Below, one piece after another: positions 9,381 to 18,522 of a DNA stretch of 64,000 nucleotides. The notes beneath the pieces were generated by a model. The model ran no database searches, was not told the DNA's origin, and saw only the letters and a program-made list of their open reading frames with translations. Every line of letters begins with the position of its first letter. The stretch's first letter is position 1. A program made the position numbers and the translations under genes. The stretch is from assembly GCA_017452505.1 (NCBI GenBank), contig JAFTMI010000003.1, positions 97,708 through 161,707 of the forward strand, given 5' to 3'. The DNA comes from Oscillospiraceae bacterium. Its GTDB lineage: Bacteria; Bacillota; Clostridia; Oscillospirales; Oscillospiraceae.

Positions 9381-10574
9381 ATGACAGTATTGGAAAGCTT
9401 CCAGCAGACTTATAAGAAAGAGCCAATGGCGGTAGCGTTTACCCCATACCGGATCTGCCCCCTTGGCGCCCACAGCGACCATCAGTTGGGCAAGATTACC
9501 GGTTTTGCCATCGACAAGGGTATTCACATTGCCTACGGTCCCAAGCAGAACGGCATTATTGAGATCAAGTCATTGCAGTTTCCTAAGCGGGCTCAGTGGC
9601 ATGTAACATCCACTCCCGAGGAGAAACAGGACGATTGGGCGGACCACCTCCGTGGCGCTACCATTGCGCTGAATGCCAAGTACCCCCTGCGTAAGGGTCT
9701 GTGTGCGGTGATCAGCGGTGAATTGCCTATCGGCGGTCTGTCATCTTCCGCGGCTGTGATCCTTACCTACCTGTCCGCCCTTGCCAATATCAACGGCATT
9801 GAGTTGGAGGAGCGGGAGATGATCCAGTTGGCCCAGGCGGCAGAAAACCGCTATGTGGGTGTGGCTTGCGGAAAGCTGGATCAAAGCTGTGAGATGTATT
9901 GCCGCAAGGACCACCTGCTGTATATGGATATGCAGGATGACAGCTACGAGCTGATCCCAACCAGCCCTGCCATGAAACCCTATAAAATCGCTATTTTCTT
10001 CAGCGGTCTGGAAAGAAGCCTGGCTGGCTCTGCTTTTAATATGCGTGTGGACGAGTGCCGCAGCGCAGCCTATGCGCTGAAGGCTTTCAGCGGTATGCCC
10101 TATGGCAAATTTGACGAAACCAACCTGCGGGATGTTCCCCGGGAGGTATTTGAGCAGTACAAGGACAAGCTTCCCGAAAACTGGCGCAAGCGGGCGGAGC
10201 ACTGGTATACGGAGTTTGAACGGGTACAGAAGGGCGCAGAAGCCTGGCGCAGAGGCGATATTGAGGCATTTGGCAGGCTGTCCTTTGAAAGCGGTCGCTC
10301 CAGTATCGAAAATTATGAGACCGGATCTCCGGAACTGAAGACCCTCTATGAAATTATGACCAAGACCCCTGGCATCTATGGCGGACGGTTCTCTGGTGCG
10401 GGCTTCAAGGGCTGCTGTATGGCCCTCATTGACCCTGCCTATGAGCAGTCCATCTTAGAGATGGTGGAAAGGGAATATTTGAAAGCATTCCCCCATCTTG
10501 ATGGCAAATACTCTGCCTATATCTGCGAAACTGCAGATGGCGTGAAATTTTCCGGAAAAGGAGAAGTCCTATGA
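9381..10574 (+). CDS. GHMP sugar kinase, galactokinase/galacturonokinase-like
   Basis: A 397-residue sugar-1-kinase. The substrate motif is FTPYRICPLGAHSDHQ (about residues 19-34). In galactokinases it reads GRVNLIGEHTDY; the PYRICPLGAH form is, from memory, closer to plant galacturonokinase. The ATP-binding GHMP motif is LPIGGLSSSAAV (about 115-126) and motif 3 is GRFSGAGFKGCCMAL (about 335-349). The product would be a sugar-1-phosphate for the nucleotidyltransferase whose start overlaps this stop (ATGA). The uronic-acid substrate is inference from the motif and from the UDP-uronate genes next door; galactose remains possible. Confidence 0.75.
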   Translation: MTVLESFQQTYKKEPMAVAFTPYRICPLGAHSDHQLGKITGFAIDKGIHIAYGPKQNGIIEIKSLQFPKRAQWHVTSTPEEKQDDWADHLRGATIALNAKYPLRKGLCAVISGELPIGGLSSSAAVILTYLSALANINGIELEEREMIQLAQAAENRYVGVACGKLDQSCEMYCRKDHLLYMDMQDDSYELIPTSPAMKPYKIAIFFSGLERSLAGSAFNMRVDECRSAAYALKAFSGMPYGKFDETNLRDVPREVFEQYKDKLPENWRKRAEHWYTEFERVQKGAEAWRRGDIEAFGRLSFESGRSSIENYETGSPELKTLYEIMTKTPGIYGGRFSGAGFKGCCMALIDPAYEQSILEMVEREYLKAFPHLDGKYSAYICETADGVKFSGKGEVL

Positions 10575-11311
10575 AATGTCTGATTCTTGCAGCAGGTTAT
10601 GCTACCCGATTGTATCCTCTGACTGAGAATTTTCCCAAGCCCCTGCTGGATGTAGGTGGCAAGACCATTTTGGATTGGCTGGTGGATGATATCCATACTG
10701 CCGGTCTGGTTGATGAATTTGTGGTGATTTCCAACCATAAATTTGCCCACCATTTTGAAAAATGGGCTGCCACCAAGACTATGAAAGTCACTGTGGTGGA
10801 CGATGGTACTGATTCCAATGAGACCCGCCTGGGTGCGGTGAAGGATATTCAGTTCGCTATCGATCAGTTGGGTCTGGATGACGATATGCTGGTCATTGCC
10901 GGCGACAATGTGCTGGACTTCACCTTGACCAAATTCTTGGCCTATGCCAAGGAAAAGAACACCTCCTGCATTATGCGCTACTATGAGCCTGAGGAGAAGA
11001 AGCTTACCAAGTGCGGTGTGGTGGAGATCGATGAAAATGACCGCATCGTATCCATGGAAGAAAAGCCTGCAGCGCCCAAATCCCATTGGTGCTGCCCGCC
11101 CTTCTATTATTATACTAAGGCTGATGCCAAGCTGGTAGCCAAGGGTATCGAGGCCGGCTGCGGTACAGATGCGCCCGGTAGTTACGTTGCCTGGCTGTGC
11201 ACGCAGACCCCTGTTTTTGCGATGGAGATGCCCGGCAAGCGCTTTGATGTGGGCAATTTGGAAAGTTACAACAAAATCAAGGAAGAGTATAAGGGGATTG
11301 CAGTATGCTGA
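10571..11311 (+). CDS. Sugar-1-phosphate nucleotidyltransferase
   Basis: A 246-residue NTP-transferase with the opening MKCLILAAGYATRLYPLTENFPKPLLDVGGK, where AGYATR is the nucleotide-binding G-x-G-T-R-like loop and PKPLL the catalytic lysine region. VIAGDNVLDF (about 98-107) holds the metal-binding Asp. The protein is shorter than GalU or RmlA, ending after the core fold. It lies between a sugar kinase (ATGA overlap upstream) and a UDP-uronate epimerase (7-base overlap downstream), so it probably activates the kinase product to a UDP- or dTDP-sugar. Confidence 0.82.
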   Translation: MKCLILAAGYATRLYPLTENFPKPLLDVGGKTILDWLVDDIHTAGLVDEFVVISNHKFAHHFEKWAATKTMKVTVVDDGTDSNETRLGAVKDIQFAIDQLGLDDDMLVIAGDNVLDFTLTKFLAYAKEKNTSCIMRYYEPEEKKLTKCGVVEIDENDRIVSMEEKPAAPKSHWCCPPFYYYTKADAKLVAKGIEAGCGTDAPGSYVAWLCTQTPVFAMEMPGKRFDVGNLESYNKIKEEYKGIAVC

Positions 11312-12378
11312 CACCCAATGTCAATTTGAACGGCAAGACAATCTTAGTCACCGGTGCCGCCGGCTTTATCGGCGCGAATTTGGTGATGGAGCTTTTGCGT
11401 ACTACGGAAAAAGTGCATATCGTGGGCCTGGACTCTGTCAATGACTATTATGATGTGTCCATAAAGCATTGGCGTTTGGAAGAAATCGAGAAGTTGGCAG
11501 ATAAGTATCCCGAGTCGAAATGGACCTTCGTCAAGGGCAATATTGCTGACAAAGCTCTCATCGAGGACTGCTTTACCAAGTACGGTTTCCAAGTGGTGGT
11601 GAACCTAGCTGCCCAGGCCGGTGTCCGCTATTCCATCACGAATCCCGATGCTTATATCGAGGCAAACCTGATTGGTTTCTATAATATCTTGGAAGCCTGC
11701 CGGAATTACCCGGTAGAGCATCTGGTGTATGCATCTTCTTCCAGTGTCTACGGCTCCAACAAGAAAGTGCCTTACTCCACCGATGACAAGGTGGATAATC
11801 CTGTTTCTTTGTATGCAGCCACCAAGAAATCCAATGAGCTACTGGCCCACGCCTATTCCAAGCTCTATAATATCCCCTCTACCGGTCTGCGGTTCTTTAC
11901 GGTCTATGGACCTGCCGGCCGGCCGGATATGGCTTACTTCGGCTTTACCAATAAGCTGCTGAAGGGTGAAACCATTCAAATTTTCAACTTCGGTAACTGC
12001 AAGCGGGATTTCACTTTTGTGGACGATATCGTGGAAGGCGTGAAGCGGGTATTGCAGCACGCTCCCGAAAAGAAGTTGGGTGAGGACGGCCTGCCCGTGC
12101 CTCCGTACCGGGTGTATAACATCGGCAATTCCAACCCGGAGAATCTGCTGGACTTCGTGGATATCCTGCAGCAAGAATTGGTTGCCGCCGGCGTTCTTCC
12201 GGAAGATTATGATTTCGATGCCCACAAAGAATTGGTGCCTATGCAGCCCGGCGATGTGCCTGTGACCTTTGCAGACACCACCCCCCTGGAGCGGGATTTT
12301 GGTTTCAAGCCCAATACACCTTTGCGCGAAGGCCTGCGGAAATTCGCCAAGTGGTATAAGGAATTTTATAAGGTATAA
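11305..12378 (+). CDS. UDP-glucuronate 4-epimerase-like SDR
   Basis: A 357-residue extended SDR. TILVTGAAGFIGANL (about 12-26) binds NAD, GLDSVNDYYDVSIKHWRL is the long loop typical of UDP-glucuronate epimerases (GlcAE/Gla), NLAAQAGVRYS is present, and YASSSSVYGSNKKVPY with downstream YAATKKSNE supplies Ser and the catalytic YxxxK. It should interconvert UDP-glucuronate and UDP-galacturonate. The next gene makes UDP-glucuronate, and the two genes before could make UDP-galacturonate by salvage. Its start overlaps the previous gene by 7 bases. Confidence 0.85.
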   Translation: MLTPNVNLNGKTILVTGAAGFIGANLVMELLRTTEKVHIVGLDSVNDYYDVSIKHWRLEEIEKLADKYPESKWTFVKGNIADKALIEDCFTKYGFQVVVNLAAQAGVRYSITNPDAYIEANLIGFYNILEACRNYPVEHLVYASSSSVYGSNKKVPYSTDDKVDNPVSLYAATKKSNELLAHAYSKLYNIPSTGLRFFTVYGPAGRPDMAYFGFTNKLLKGETIQIFNFGNCKRDFTFVDDIVEGVKRVLQHAPEKKLGEDGLPVPPYRVYNIGNSNPENLLDFVDILQQELVAAGVLPEDYDFDAHKELVPMQPGDVPVTFADTTPLERDFGFKPNTPLREGLRKFAKWYKEFYKV

Positions 12379-12417
12379 TAAGCCTTGTTGGAACGGTTAT
12401 TTTAAGGAGAGATTACG

Positions 12418-13650
12418 ATGAAAATTGCGGTAGCGGGAACGGGATATGTAGGACTGTCAATGGCTACACTGCTGGCTCAGAACCATACAGTTTATGCTGT
12501 GGATATTATTCCGGAAAAAGTAGAGAAGATCAACAATCACAGATCGCCTATTCATGATGACTACATTGAAAAGTATCTTGCAGAAAAGGACTTGGATCTG
12601 ACTGCAACATTAGATCCTGTGGAGGCCTATCGGGATGCTGATTTTGTGGTTATCGCAGCGCCTACCAATTACGACAGTAAGAAGAACTTCTTTGATACCT
12701 CTGCAGTTGAAACTGTGATCCAGCAGGTTATGCAGATAAATCCTGACGCCATTATGGTAATTAAGTCCACTATACCTGTGGGCTACACTGTGGCTATCCG
12801 AGAAAAAACAGGTAGTAAGAATATACTGTTCAGCCCGGAATTTTTGCGGGAGGGTAAAGCGCTGTATGACAATTTGTATCCAAGCCGCATTATTGTGGGC
12901 ACGGATATGGAGGAGCCACGCCTTGTGGAAGTTGCGCATACCTTTGCCGCGCTGCTACAGGAAGGCGCCATAAAAGAAAATGTGGACACGCTCTTTATGG
13001 GCTTTACAGAAGCTGAGGCAGTCAAGTTGTTTGCCAACAGCTACCTTGCGTTACGCGTCAGCTTTTTTAATGAATTGGATACCTATGCGGAAATGAAAGG
13101 CCTGAATACCCGTCAGATTATTGACGGCATCTGCTTAGATCCTAGAATAGGCGGCCATTATAACAACCCCAGCTTCGGCTACGGCGGTTATTGCCTGCCT
13201 AAGGATACCAAGCAACTACTGGCTAACTATCAGGATGTGCCGGAAAATCTGATTAAGGCTATCGTGGAATCCAATCGTACCCGTAAGGATTTTATTGCTG
13301 ACCGGGTGCTGGAAATGGCAGATTATTACAGCGCAAACAGCCATTGGCAGAGAGACAGAGAGAAAGACGTTGTTATAGGTGTGTACCGGCTGACAATGAA
13401 AGCCAGCAGTGATAACTTCCGCCAGAGCTCCATTCAGGGTGTTATGAAGCGCATCAAAGCAAAAGGTGCCACAGTGATCATCTACGAGCCGTCTCTGGAG
13501 GATGGTAGTACCTTCTTCGGCAGCCGTGTGGTCAATGACCTGGAGGTATTTAAGGCCCAGTCGCAGGCCATCATTGCTAACCGCTATGACGATTGCCTGG
13601 ACGATGTGGAAGAGAAAGTATATACCCGGGATTTGTACCGCAGGGATTGA
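12418..13650 (+). CDS. ugd: UDP-glucose 6-dehydrogenase
   Basis: A 410-residue enzyme that oxidises UDP-glucose twice with NAD to UDP-glucuronate. Seen: [20 protein letters not shown] (Rossmann loop), [23 protein letters not shown], and the catalytic cysteine in [14 protein letters not shown] (about residue 260). The length is close to the E. coli type. AAGGAGAG lies eight bases before the ATG. Codon choice is more A/T-ending than in the genes before it, so this gene may have joined the cluster separately. It is the last gene before a strong terminator and closes the polysaccharide operon. Confidence 0.92.
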   Translation: MKIAVAGTGYVGLSMATLLAQNHTVYAVDIIPEKVEKINNHRSPIHDDYIEKYLAEKDLDLTATLDPVEAYRDADFVVIAAPTNYDSKKNFFDTSAVETVIQQVMQINPDAIMVIKSTIPVGYTVAIREKTGSKNILFSPEFLREGKALYDNLYPSRIIVGTDMEEPRLVEVAHTFAALLQEGAIKENVDTLFMGFTEAEAVKLFANSYLALRVSFFNELDTYAEMKGLNTRQIIDGICLDPRIGGHYNNPSFGYGGYCLPKDTKQLLANYQDVPENLIKAIVESNRTRKDFIADRVLEMADYYSANSHWQRDREKDVVIGVYRLTMKASSDNFRQSSIQGVMKRIKAKGATVIIYEPSLEDGSTFFGSRVVNDLEVFKAQSQAIIANRYDDCLDDVEEKVYTRDLYRRD

Positions 13651-13664
13651 AATCTTGAAGGGAA

Positions 13665-13692
13665 GCCCCGACCAATTATGGTCGGGGCTTTT
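13665..13692 (+). terminator. Rho-independent terminator after ugd
   Basis: A GC-rich stem GCCCCGACC/GGTCGGGGC with loop AATTAT, followed by a T-rich tract. It ends the polysaccharide cluster. Confidence 0.9.
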
Positions 13693-13762
13693 GCTTTTGC
13701 GTTGGAAATCGGCAGGAAAAGGGACGGGCAGAGGAGAATATGCTAATAGCGGAGGTGAGGCG

Positions 13763-14437
13763 ATGTACGCCACAGTCTGGCTGGTGCTTAGCAGCCTGTT
13801 GTACTCTCTGCAGCTTTCCCCGGGAAGCTTTCCCAAACCCCTGACCGCCCAGGAGGAGGCCCATTACTTAGAACTGTCCGCCCAGGGGGACTTAGAGGCC
13901 CGGAATGTTCTCATTGAGCGCAACCTTCGCCTGGTTGCGCACATTATGAAAAAATACTACGCCCAGGTGTCAGACCAGGAGGATTTGATCTCCATCGGCA
14001 CTATCGGGCTCATCAAAGCCGTCAATACCTACCGGACGGAGAAGAAAATCAAACTGGCAACCTATGCCTCCCGGTGTATTGAAAATGAAATTTTGATGCA
14101 TTTCCGGGCTCAGCGGAAGTCAAGCCACGATGTATCCCTGTCCGACTATATCGAAACCGGTACAGATGGGGCGGCTCTTTCCTTAATGGATGTGGTGAGC
14201 CAGGAAGAGGATATGGCGGAGAATTTTTGCAACCGGGAGCAGGTGCAGCTTGTGGGGAAGCTGGTGGATACCTGCCTGACAGAACAGGAGAAACAGGTGA
14301 TCTGTATGCGCTACGGTTTGCGGGGCTACAGCCCCCAGCGGCAGCGTGAGGTGGCAAAGGCCACCGGCATCAGCCGCAGCTATGTATCCCGAATCGAAAA
14401 ACGCGCTTTGGAAAAACTCCGAAAAGCGTTGGAATAG
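13763..14437 (+). CDS. sigK: Sporulation sigma factor SigK (pro-sigma K)
   Basis: RNA polymerase sigma factor of the late mother-cell programme. The 224-residue product starts with a hydrophobic pro-sequence (MYATVWLVLSSLLYSLQL) followed by FPKPLTAQEEAHYLEL, the region where Bacillus pro-sigma K is cut. Region 2 is RNLRLVAHIMKKY...DLISIGTIGLIKAVNTY and region 4 is EVAKATGISRSYVSRIEKRALEKL. GGAGGTGAGG precedes the ATG at 13763. The gene is uninterrupted, so no skin-type element sits in it. A pro-sequence implies activation by a SpoIVFB-type membrane protease, unlike C. difficile SigK, which lacks one. Confidence 0.9.
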   Translation: MYATVWLVLSSLLYSLQLSPGSFPKPLTAQEEAHYLELSAQGDLEARNVLIERNLRLVAHIMKKYYAQVSDQEDLISIGTIGLIKAVNTYRTEKKIKLATYASRCIENEILMHFRAQRKSSHDVSLSDYIETGTDGAALSLMDVVSQEEDMAENFCNREQVQLVGKLVDTCLTEQEKQVICMRYGLRGYSPQRQREVAKATGISRSYVSRIEKRALEKLRKALE

Positions 14438-14449
14438 AAAAATAAATCC

Positions 14450-14478
14450 TTGACAATGCACCCTGTGGGTGATATAAT
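14450..14478 (+). promoter_or_regulatory. Consensus sigma-A promoter for the tRNA genes
   Basis: TTGACA (14450-14455) and TATAAT (14473-14478) with a 17-base spacer; both boxes match consensus exactly. It lies 33 bases before the tRNA-Met gene. Confidence 0.9.
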
Positions 14479-14511
14479 AACCCGGCGATGGTGCTCAGGC
14501 ACTGAACTTAT

Positions 14512-14588
14512 GGGCCCTTAGCTCAGTTGGTTAGAGCCTCCGGCTCATAACCGGATAGTCCCGGGTTCGAATCCCTGAGGGCCCACCA
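14512..14588 (+). tRNA. tRNA-Met (CAT), elongator type or Ile2
   Basis: A cloverleaf can be drawn: acceptor GGGCCCT/AGGGCCC, anticodon stem TCCGG/CCGGA with loop CTCATAA (anticodon CAT), T-loop GTTCGAATC, and encoded CCA. The first acceptor pair is G-C, so it is not the initiator tRNA. A CAT anticodon could also be tRNA-Ile2 (lysidine-modified); elongator Met is the default call. Confidence 0.88.
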
Positions 14589-14620
14589 GAGAACAAAAGG
14601 CAAAGCCTTTTTCAATAAAT

Positions 14621-14696
<76 letters not shown>

Positions 14697-14700
14697 AGAA

Positions 14701-14737
14701 ACAGTCAGTAAAACTTGCGTTTACTGACTGTTTTCTT
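14701..14737 (+). terminator. Terminator behind tRNA-Trp, probably brought by the element
   Basis: ACAGTCAGTAAA pairs with TTTACTGACTGT across a short loop and is followed by TTTCTTTT. The original host terminator after tRNA-Trp appears to be the different hairpin now found beyond attR (29931-29961), so the element carries a replacement. Confidence 0.85.
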
Positions 14738-14794
14738 TTGTTTTCCGAACTTTTTGACCTATTTTTGTTTTGAAAATAGGAACTCGATAAAGGT

Positions 14795-14812
14795 TTTTCC
14801 CTTATTTTTCCC
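14795..14812 (+). repeat. Putative integrase arm-site repeat, left copy
   Basis: TTTTCCCTTATTTTTCCC is found here, about 90 bases inside attL, and again identically at 29764-29781, about 120 bases inside attR. Its position near both ends suggests integrase arm-type binding sites. The stop codon of the integrase gene abuts it. Confidence 0.6.
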
Positions 14813-16000
14813 TTATAGACCGTTTTCAGAATTTAATTGCTCGTAAAATTTTTGCATCCGATTTGCGCTTTCCTGGCGCATCTTTTGGGTCACGTGGCCG
14901 TACACATCCAGAGTGAATTGTGCGGTTGCGTGACCTAAATTTGCCTGCACGGTTTTGATGTCATCACCGGCATAGAGTGAGGAAACGGCGAAGCTGTGGC
15001 GTAGATCGTGGAAACGGGCATCATCGGAAATCCCGGCTCTTTGAGAAATCTTTTTGAAATGCTTGACCACCGTGCGGCGGACAAGATATTTCCCCAAAGC
15101 ATCGGTGAACACCAGATTAAATTGGTTGTCCCACATCTTTCCTGCCTGCTCCTGTTCTTTCTGCTGTCGCTCTTGCTGTTTGCGAAGGGCATCCATAACG
15201 ATGGGTGCAGGAAGGATCGTGCGGTTCTTACCGCTTTTGGGCGTTTCCAAAAAGTAGTCGCCGTCTTTGCACTGCAGCTGCTGCTTGACAGTGATGATGC
15301 CGGATTGGAAATCCACACACTCCCAAGCCAGACCCAGCAACTCGCCTTGGCGCATACCGGTGAACATAGCAACGATGAACAGATTGCAGTAATCGTCCTG
15401 TTCTGCTTCTTTCAGCAGACGGACGATCTCTACCGGCTCTAAGGGCTTGATCTCCGGTTTGGTGACCTTCGGCAGTTTGCAGGCATCTGCAGGGTTGCGA
15501 GAAAGGTAATCGCAGGCAATTGCTTGCTGCAGGGCGCAGTGCAAGATGCCGTGAAGGTTCTTGACTGTCTTGGGCGACAGTCCCGATGCGGACAACGAAT
15601 TGTAAAATCGCTGGATGGTGTGGGTGTCCAATGCATCCAATCTAACTGCACCCAGAGCAGGCTTGAAGTGCTTCTGCACCTGCTTGTTGTAGTTGTGCTT
15701 GGTCAGGGGCTTTACACTGTTCAAATACTCGGCAACCCAAATGTCCAGCCATTGGGCAACTGTCATCTTGCAGGGTGCTTTGTATGTGCCTGCGTCGAGA
15801 GCCGCCATAGCGGCTTTCAGCTTTTGCGCAACGACCTTCTTGGATTTATCTGAGATGCTACGTTGGATTTGCTTTCCGGTCCTAGGATCAAAGACCTCGG
15901 TGTATCTGGCTTCGTAGTAGGTGTACTCCTTGCCTTTCACTACCTTGGTGACTTTACGGATGGATCCCATGCCGGAAGTGGTTCTTTTGCTTTGCGGCAT
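14813..16000 (-). CDS. int: Tyrosine recombinase (integrase)
   Basis: A 395-residue phage/ICE-type integrase. It has an N-terminal AP2-like arm-binding region (about 1-70), a core-binding SAM-like domain (about 78-165), and a catalytic domain with Arg217 (MFTGMRQGELLGL), HDLRH with His331 and Arg334, His357 (LGHATAQFT) and the nucleophile Tyr367 (DVYGHV). AAAGGAG lies seven bases before the ATG at 16000. It would catalyse excision and insertion between the tRNA-Trp repeats. Position next to attL, facing it, is standard for tRNA-targeting elements. Confidence 0.95.
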   Translation of the reverse strand: MPQSKRTTSGMGSIRKVTKVVKGKEYTYYEARYTEVFDPRTGKQIQRSISDKSKKVVAQKLKAAMAALDAGTYKAPCKMTVAQWLDIWVAEYLNSVKPLTKHNYNKQVQKHFKPALGAVRLDALDTHTIQRFYNSLSASGLSPKTVKNLHGILHCALQQAIACDYLSRNPADACKLPKVTKPEIKPLEPVEIVRLLKEAEQDDYCNLFIVAMFTGMRQGELLGLAWECVDFQSGIITVKQQLQCKDGDYFLETPKSGKNRTILPAPIVMDALRKQQERQQKEQEQAGKMWDNQFNLVFTDALGKYLVRRTVVKHFKKISQRAGISDDARFHDLRHSFAVSSLYAGDDIKTVQANLGHATAQFTLDVYGHVTQKMRQESANRMQKFYEQLNSENGL

Positions 16001-16073
16001 AAATATTACTCCTTTCGTTGCCGCATAGCAGGTACACCTATATTATACCATACATGCGGTCTATCCGCAACGA

Positions 16074-16262
16074 TCAGTGCTTACGAAGGTAGTCAATCAC
16101 CGATTCCAAAGGGATTCGATAGTTGCGCCCCACACGGATACTATGAATGGCTCCGGACCGGACCAACTCATAGGCGGTGTTATGACTGACCACCAATATT
16201 TCAGCCACCTGCCTCACACAGAGGACAGGTGGATATTTATTTTGCAGGTTAGATGATGTCAT
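16074..16262 (-). CDS. xis: Excisionase-like winged-HTH protein
   Basis: A 62-residue helix-turn-helix (MerR/HTH_17 type) protein: CVRQVAEILVVSHNTAYELVRSGAIHSIRVGRNYRIPLESVIDYL is the classic excisionase pattern of recognition helix plus wing. The ATG at 16262 was chosen because AGAGGAGG lies eight bases upstream, inside the end of the FtsK-like gene; longer in-frame extensions lack this. It lies between integrase and FtsK-like ATPase, and would direct the integrase towards excision. Confidence 0.85.
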   Translation of the reverse strand: MTSSNLQNKYPPVLCVRQVAEILVVSHNTAYELVRSGAIHSIRVGRNYRIPLESVIDYLRKH

Positions 16263-16266
16263 AGTA

Positions 16267-17568
16267 TCAACCTCCTCTGTCATCGAACCAATAGGCTTGG
16301 AAAAGGGTGCCGTCGTGGAGCAGGAAACGTCCTCGGGCATCTTTTGGGATTTGCTCTGCTGCAACCGTGCTGTCCAGGATAATTTGTGACAGGATGGTGT
16401 CAGCACGGCCACAGATCCGGCAGTTCACGTTGTTCTTGATCTGACCGGAAAGAATGTTGGCATCCGGACGCTGTGTGGCAAGGATCAGGTGGATACCAAA
16501 AGCACGGCCTTGTCTGGCAATCATAGAAAGCTTGCTTTCAATCTTGCCGACGATTTCTTTCTGTTCCTTTGTCAGACCGGTCTTATCCAACACCTCCGCA
16601 ATCTCATCACAAGCGAAGATATACCGTGGCAGGTCTTCTCCTGTGGTCTCGTTATAACGGTCGATGTTGGGCTGCCCGGAGGCTGCAAGCAAGGCTTTGC
16701 GCCGTTGCAGTTCGTCTACAAGCTCTGTGAGTAGGGCAAGCGTGGATTCCTCTTCAATGCACATACGACATTGCTTGTGCCAAATAGGCGGGAAATCCAC
16801 ACCGCCTTTGAAATCCGCGATAGAGACTACTGCACCTTTCTTTAATGCCTGCATGAGAAGTAGCTTCAGCAGAACGCTTTTACCGCTGCCGGTAGAACCG
16901 CCAAGCAAAATGTGGGGCACTTTTACAAGATCCACAGTGACCGGTCCTGTAAAGCTTTCCCCCAAAGCCAGTATGAAGGGTTTCTGGGAAAGGTACTTAT
17001 CGTTCCAGTCTATCACTTCCGGCAGATCGGTTCTGGCAGGTACGGTGTAGAGCAGAATACGGCTTTTCCCAGACCCATATTTCATTTTGACAATGGTGAT
17101 GTCCAGGATGGTCTCGATGGCTGCTTGCTTGTCCTCCCAGGTCTTCAGAGGAATGCCTTGACTGCTAAACTCCCAGACTGAAATGCGGGGGTTCTGTTTA
17201 TCCTTATACTTCCGTTTCAGAGCAGGCACCATATCGGTATGGTTCACAAGGCCAATGCTTCGCAGCTGATCCTGTGCAGCCTTCTTGCCAAGTGGAAACA
17301 GAATGAGTATGGTGAGGAATACTCCAGCGACCAGCAGGTATACCGCAAAAATATGCTGCATAACAAAGCTGGCTATAGGCGAAAGCAGCGCAGTGGTCTC
17401 AGTGGTCAAAGCAATCTCGTCTTGCTTACTCCATACCAGGATTGCTCCTAATACATAAAGCAAAACGAAAATCAGTTTCACCGGCGCGTCGGAGGTAGAG
17501 CTTGGCCTGGGAAGATACTCCCGGAGACTGGAACGGCTTTGCAGCCGTTCCTTTTCAAACCGTCTCAT
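16267..17568 (-). CDS. FtsK/SpoIIIE-family DNA translocase (TcpA/Orf21-like)
   Basis: A 433-residue membrane ATPase. Two N-terminal transmembrane segments (about 30-50 and 75-100) precede the motor domain with Walker A GGSTGSGKS (about 225-233), the FtsK-type IADFKGGVDF, Walker B YIFACDEIAEV, and LILATQRPDANILSGQIKNN. This matches coupling proteins of Tn916-type elements that feed DNA to the transfer channel. No other transfer genes are present, so it may use a helper's channel. GGGAGG stands six bases before the ATG at 17568. The start overlaps the end of rep by 14 bases. Confidence 0.88.
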   Translation of the reverse strand: MRRFEKERLQSRSSLREYLPRPSSTSDAPVKLIFVLLYVLGAILVWSKQDEIALTTETTALLSPIASFVMQHIFAVYLLVAGVFLTILILFPLGKKAAQDQLRSIGLVNHTDMVPALKRKYKDKQNPRISVWEFSSQGIPLKTWEDKQAAIETILDITIVKMKYGSGKSRILLYTVPARTDLPEVIDWNDKYLSQKPFILALGESFTGPVTVDLVKVPHILLGGSTGSGKSVLLKLLLMQALKKGAVVSIADFKGGVDFPPIWHKQCRMCIEEESTLALLTELVDELQRRKALLAASGQPNIDRYNETTGEDLPRYIFACDEIAEVLDKTGLTKEQKEIVGKIESKLSMIARQGRAFGIHLILATQRPDANILSGQIKNNVNCRICGRADTILSQIILDSTVAAEQIPKDARGRFLLHDGTLFQAYWFDDRGG

Positions 17569-18505
17569 GGGGAACCTCCCGGATGGTACCATCCTTTCGG
17601 AATTCCGTCACCGAATGGATACGCCGCAGAAATGCATTCCAGGTTTCCAACTTATCTCTCTGGATTTTGGGGTATTGCTGATCCAAGGGAATGTTGGAGG
17701 TGATGTAAACGGTAAGGTAACAGGCAATCCGGTCGTGATACCGGGCGGGCAACATCAGGGGATAGATATCCAGATAATTCAGCATTGCTGAGATAGGTAT
17801 CTCAGAATGGAACTCCTCGAACACAAGCACCGACTGTCCCTTGTAGGCATCAAACTGGACATTGCCGTTAGCGGGATAATTGGTGATGCGGCAGATCTCC
17901 TCCGGAGGGTGATTTTCATAGATGCTCCGCGTCTTGCCAGTGCCACTGTCGCCGTAGAGATAGTGGGCCTTGATAAACCGGTTTTCAGTTAAATACTTTT
18001 CAAACCGGATATCCTGACGGAGCTTGTCAATGTGCTCCAGGTGGAAAGCAAAACTGGGATCTATAGCAAGGATCTCCTGGTTGGTCATGCCATCCTTAAC
18101 ACACTGCAGAAGCTTCGCGTATTTGGGACTTTTCTCAGAGGCCTCGTCAGGCAATTCGCCGAACTCCTTGAAAGTACCTTCCACACTGGTTTCGGATTTG
18201 CGGGTTTCTGCCCACTTGCCTTCCTTTCGGATATAGGCCCGATTATTCTCGGCTGTTCCGTTAGCCTTGTCAATATGGGCGGTAGGAAACCGTTTCTTAA
18301 CAGTGCCGAACCGCATAGGCGAGGATGAGTAGAGGAAAACGTGCGTGTGATACGTCCCGGATTCGCCGATCTCGTCAGCCATGCAGAAGTAGTCGGGGTT
18401 AAACTTCTGTGCGCGGTCGATGATCTCATCGTGGGTCATACCATGGTCTTGGGGATTATTGATGGTCAACAGCCACTTGCGTGACTGGATTTGGTTTTCG
18501 TGCAT
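17555..18505 (-). CDS. rep: CRESS-DNA-type Rep (HUH endonuclease + superfamily 3 helicase)
   Basis: A 316-residue replication initiator with the two-domain layout of circovirus/geminivirus Reps. Nuclease domain: motif I WLLTINNP (11-18), motif II HTH in TYHTHVFLY (His53, His55), motif III YIRK with Tyr91 as nicking residue and Lys94. Helicase domain: Walker A GDSGTGKT (185-192), Walker B VLVFEEF (226-232), motif C YITSN (267-271). It should nick and join one strand to start rolling-circle replication of the excised circle. The ATG at 18505 follows AAAGGAGG by eight bases. A stem-loop with a circovirus-like nonanucleotide lies 32-64 bases upstream. Bacterial relatives (pCRESS plasmids and integrated copies) are known. 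Confidence 0.9.
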   Translation of the reverse strand: MHENQIQSRKWLLTINNPQDHGMTHDEIIDRAQKFNPDYFCMADEIGESGTYHTHVFLYSSSPMRFGTVKKRFPTAHIDKANGTAENNRAYIRKEGKWAETRKSETSVEGTFKEFGELPDEASEKSPKYAKLLQCVKDGMTNQEILAIDPSFAFHLEHIDKLRQDIRFEKYLTENRFIKAHYLYGDSGTGKTRSIYENHPPEEICRITNYPANGNVQFDAYKGQSVLVFEEFHSEIPISAMLNYLDIYPLMLPARYHDRIACYLTVYITSNIPLDQQYPKIQRDKLETWNAFLRRIHSVTEFRKDGTIREVPHETV

Positions 18506-18522
18506 AGGCAAATCCTCCTTTG

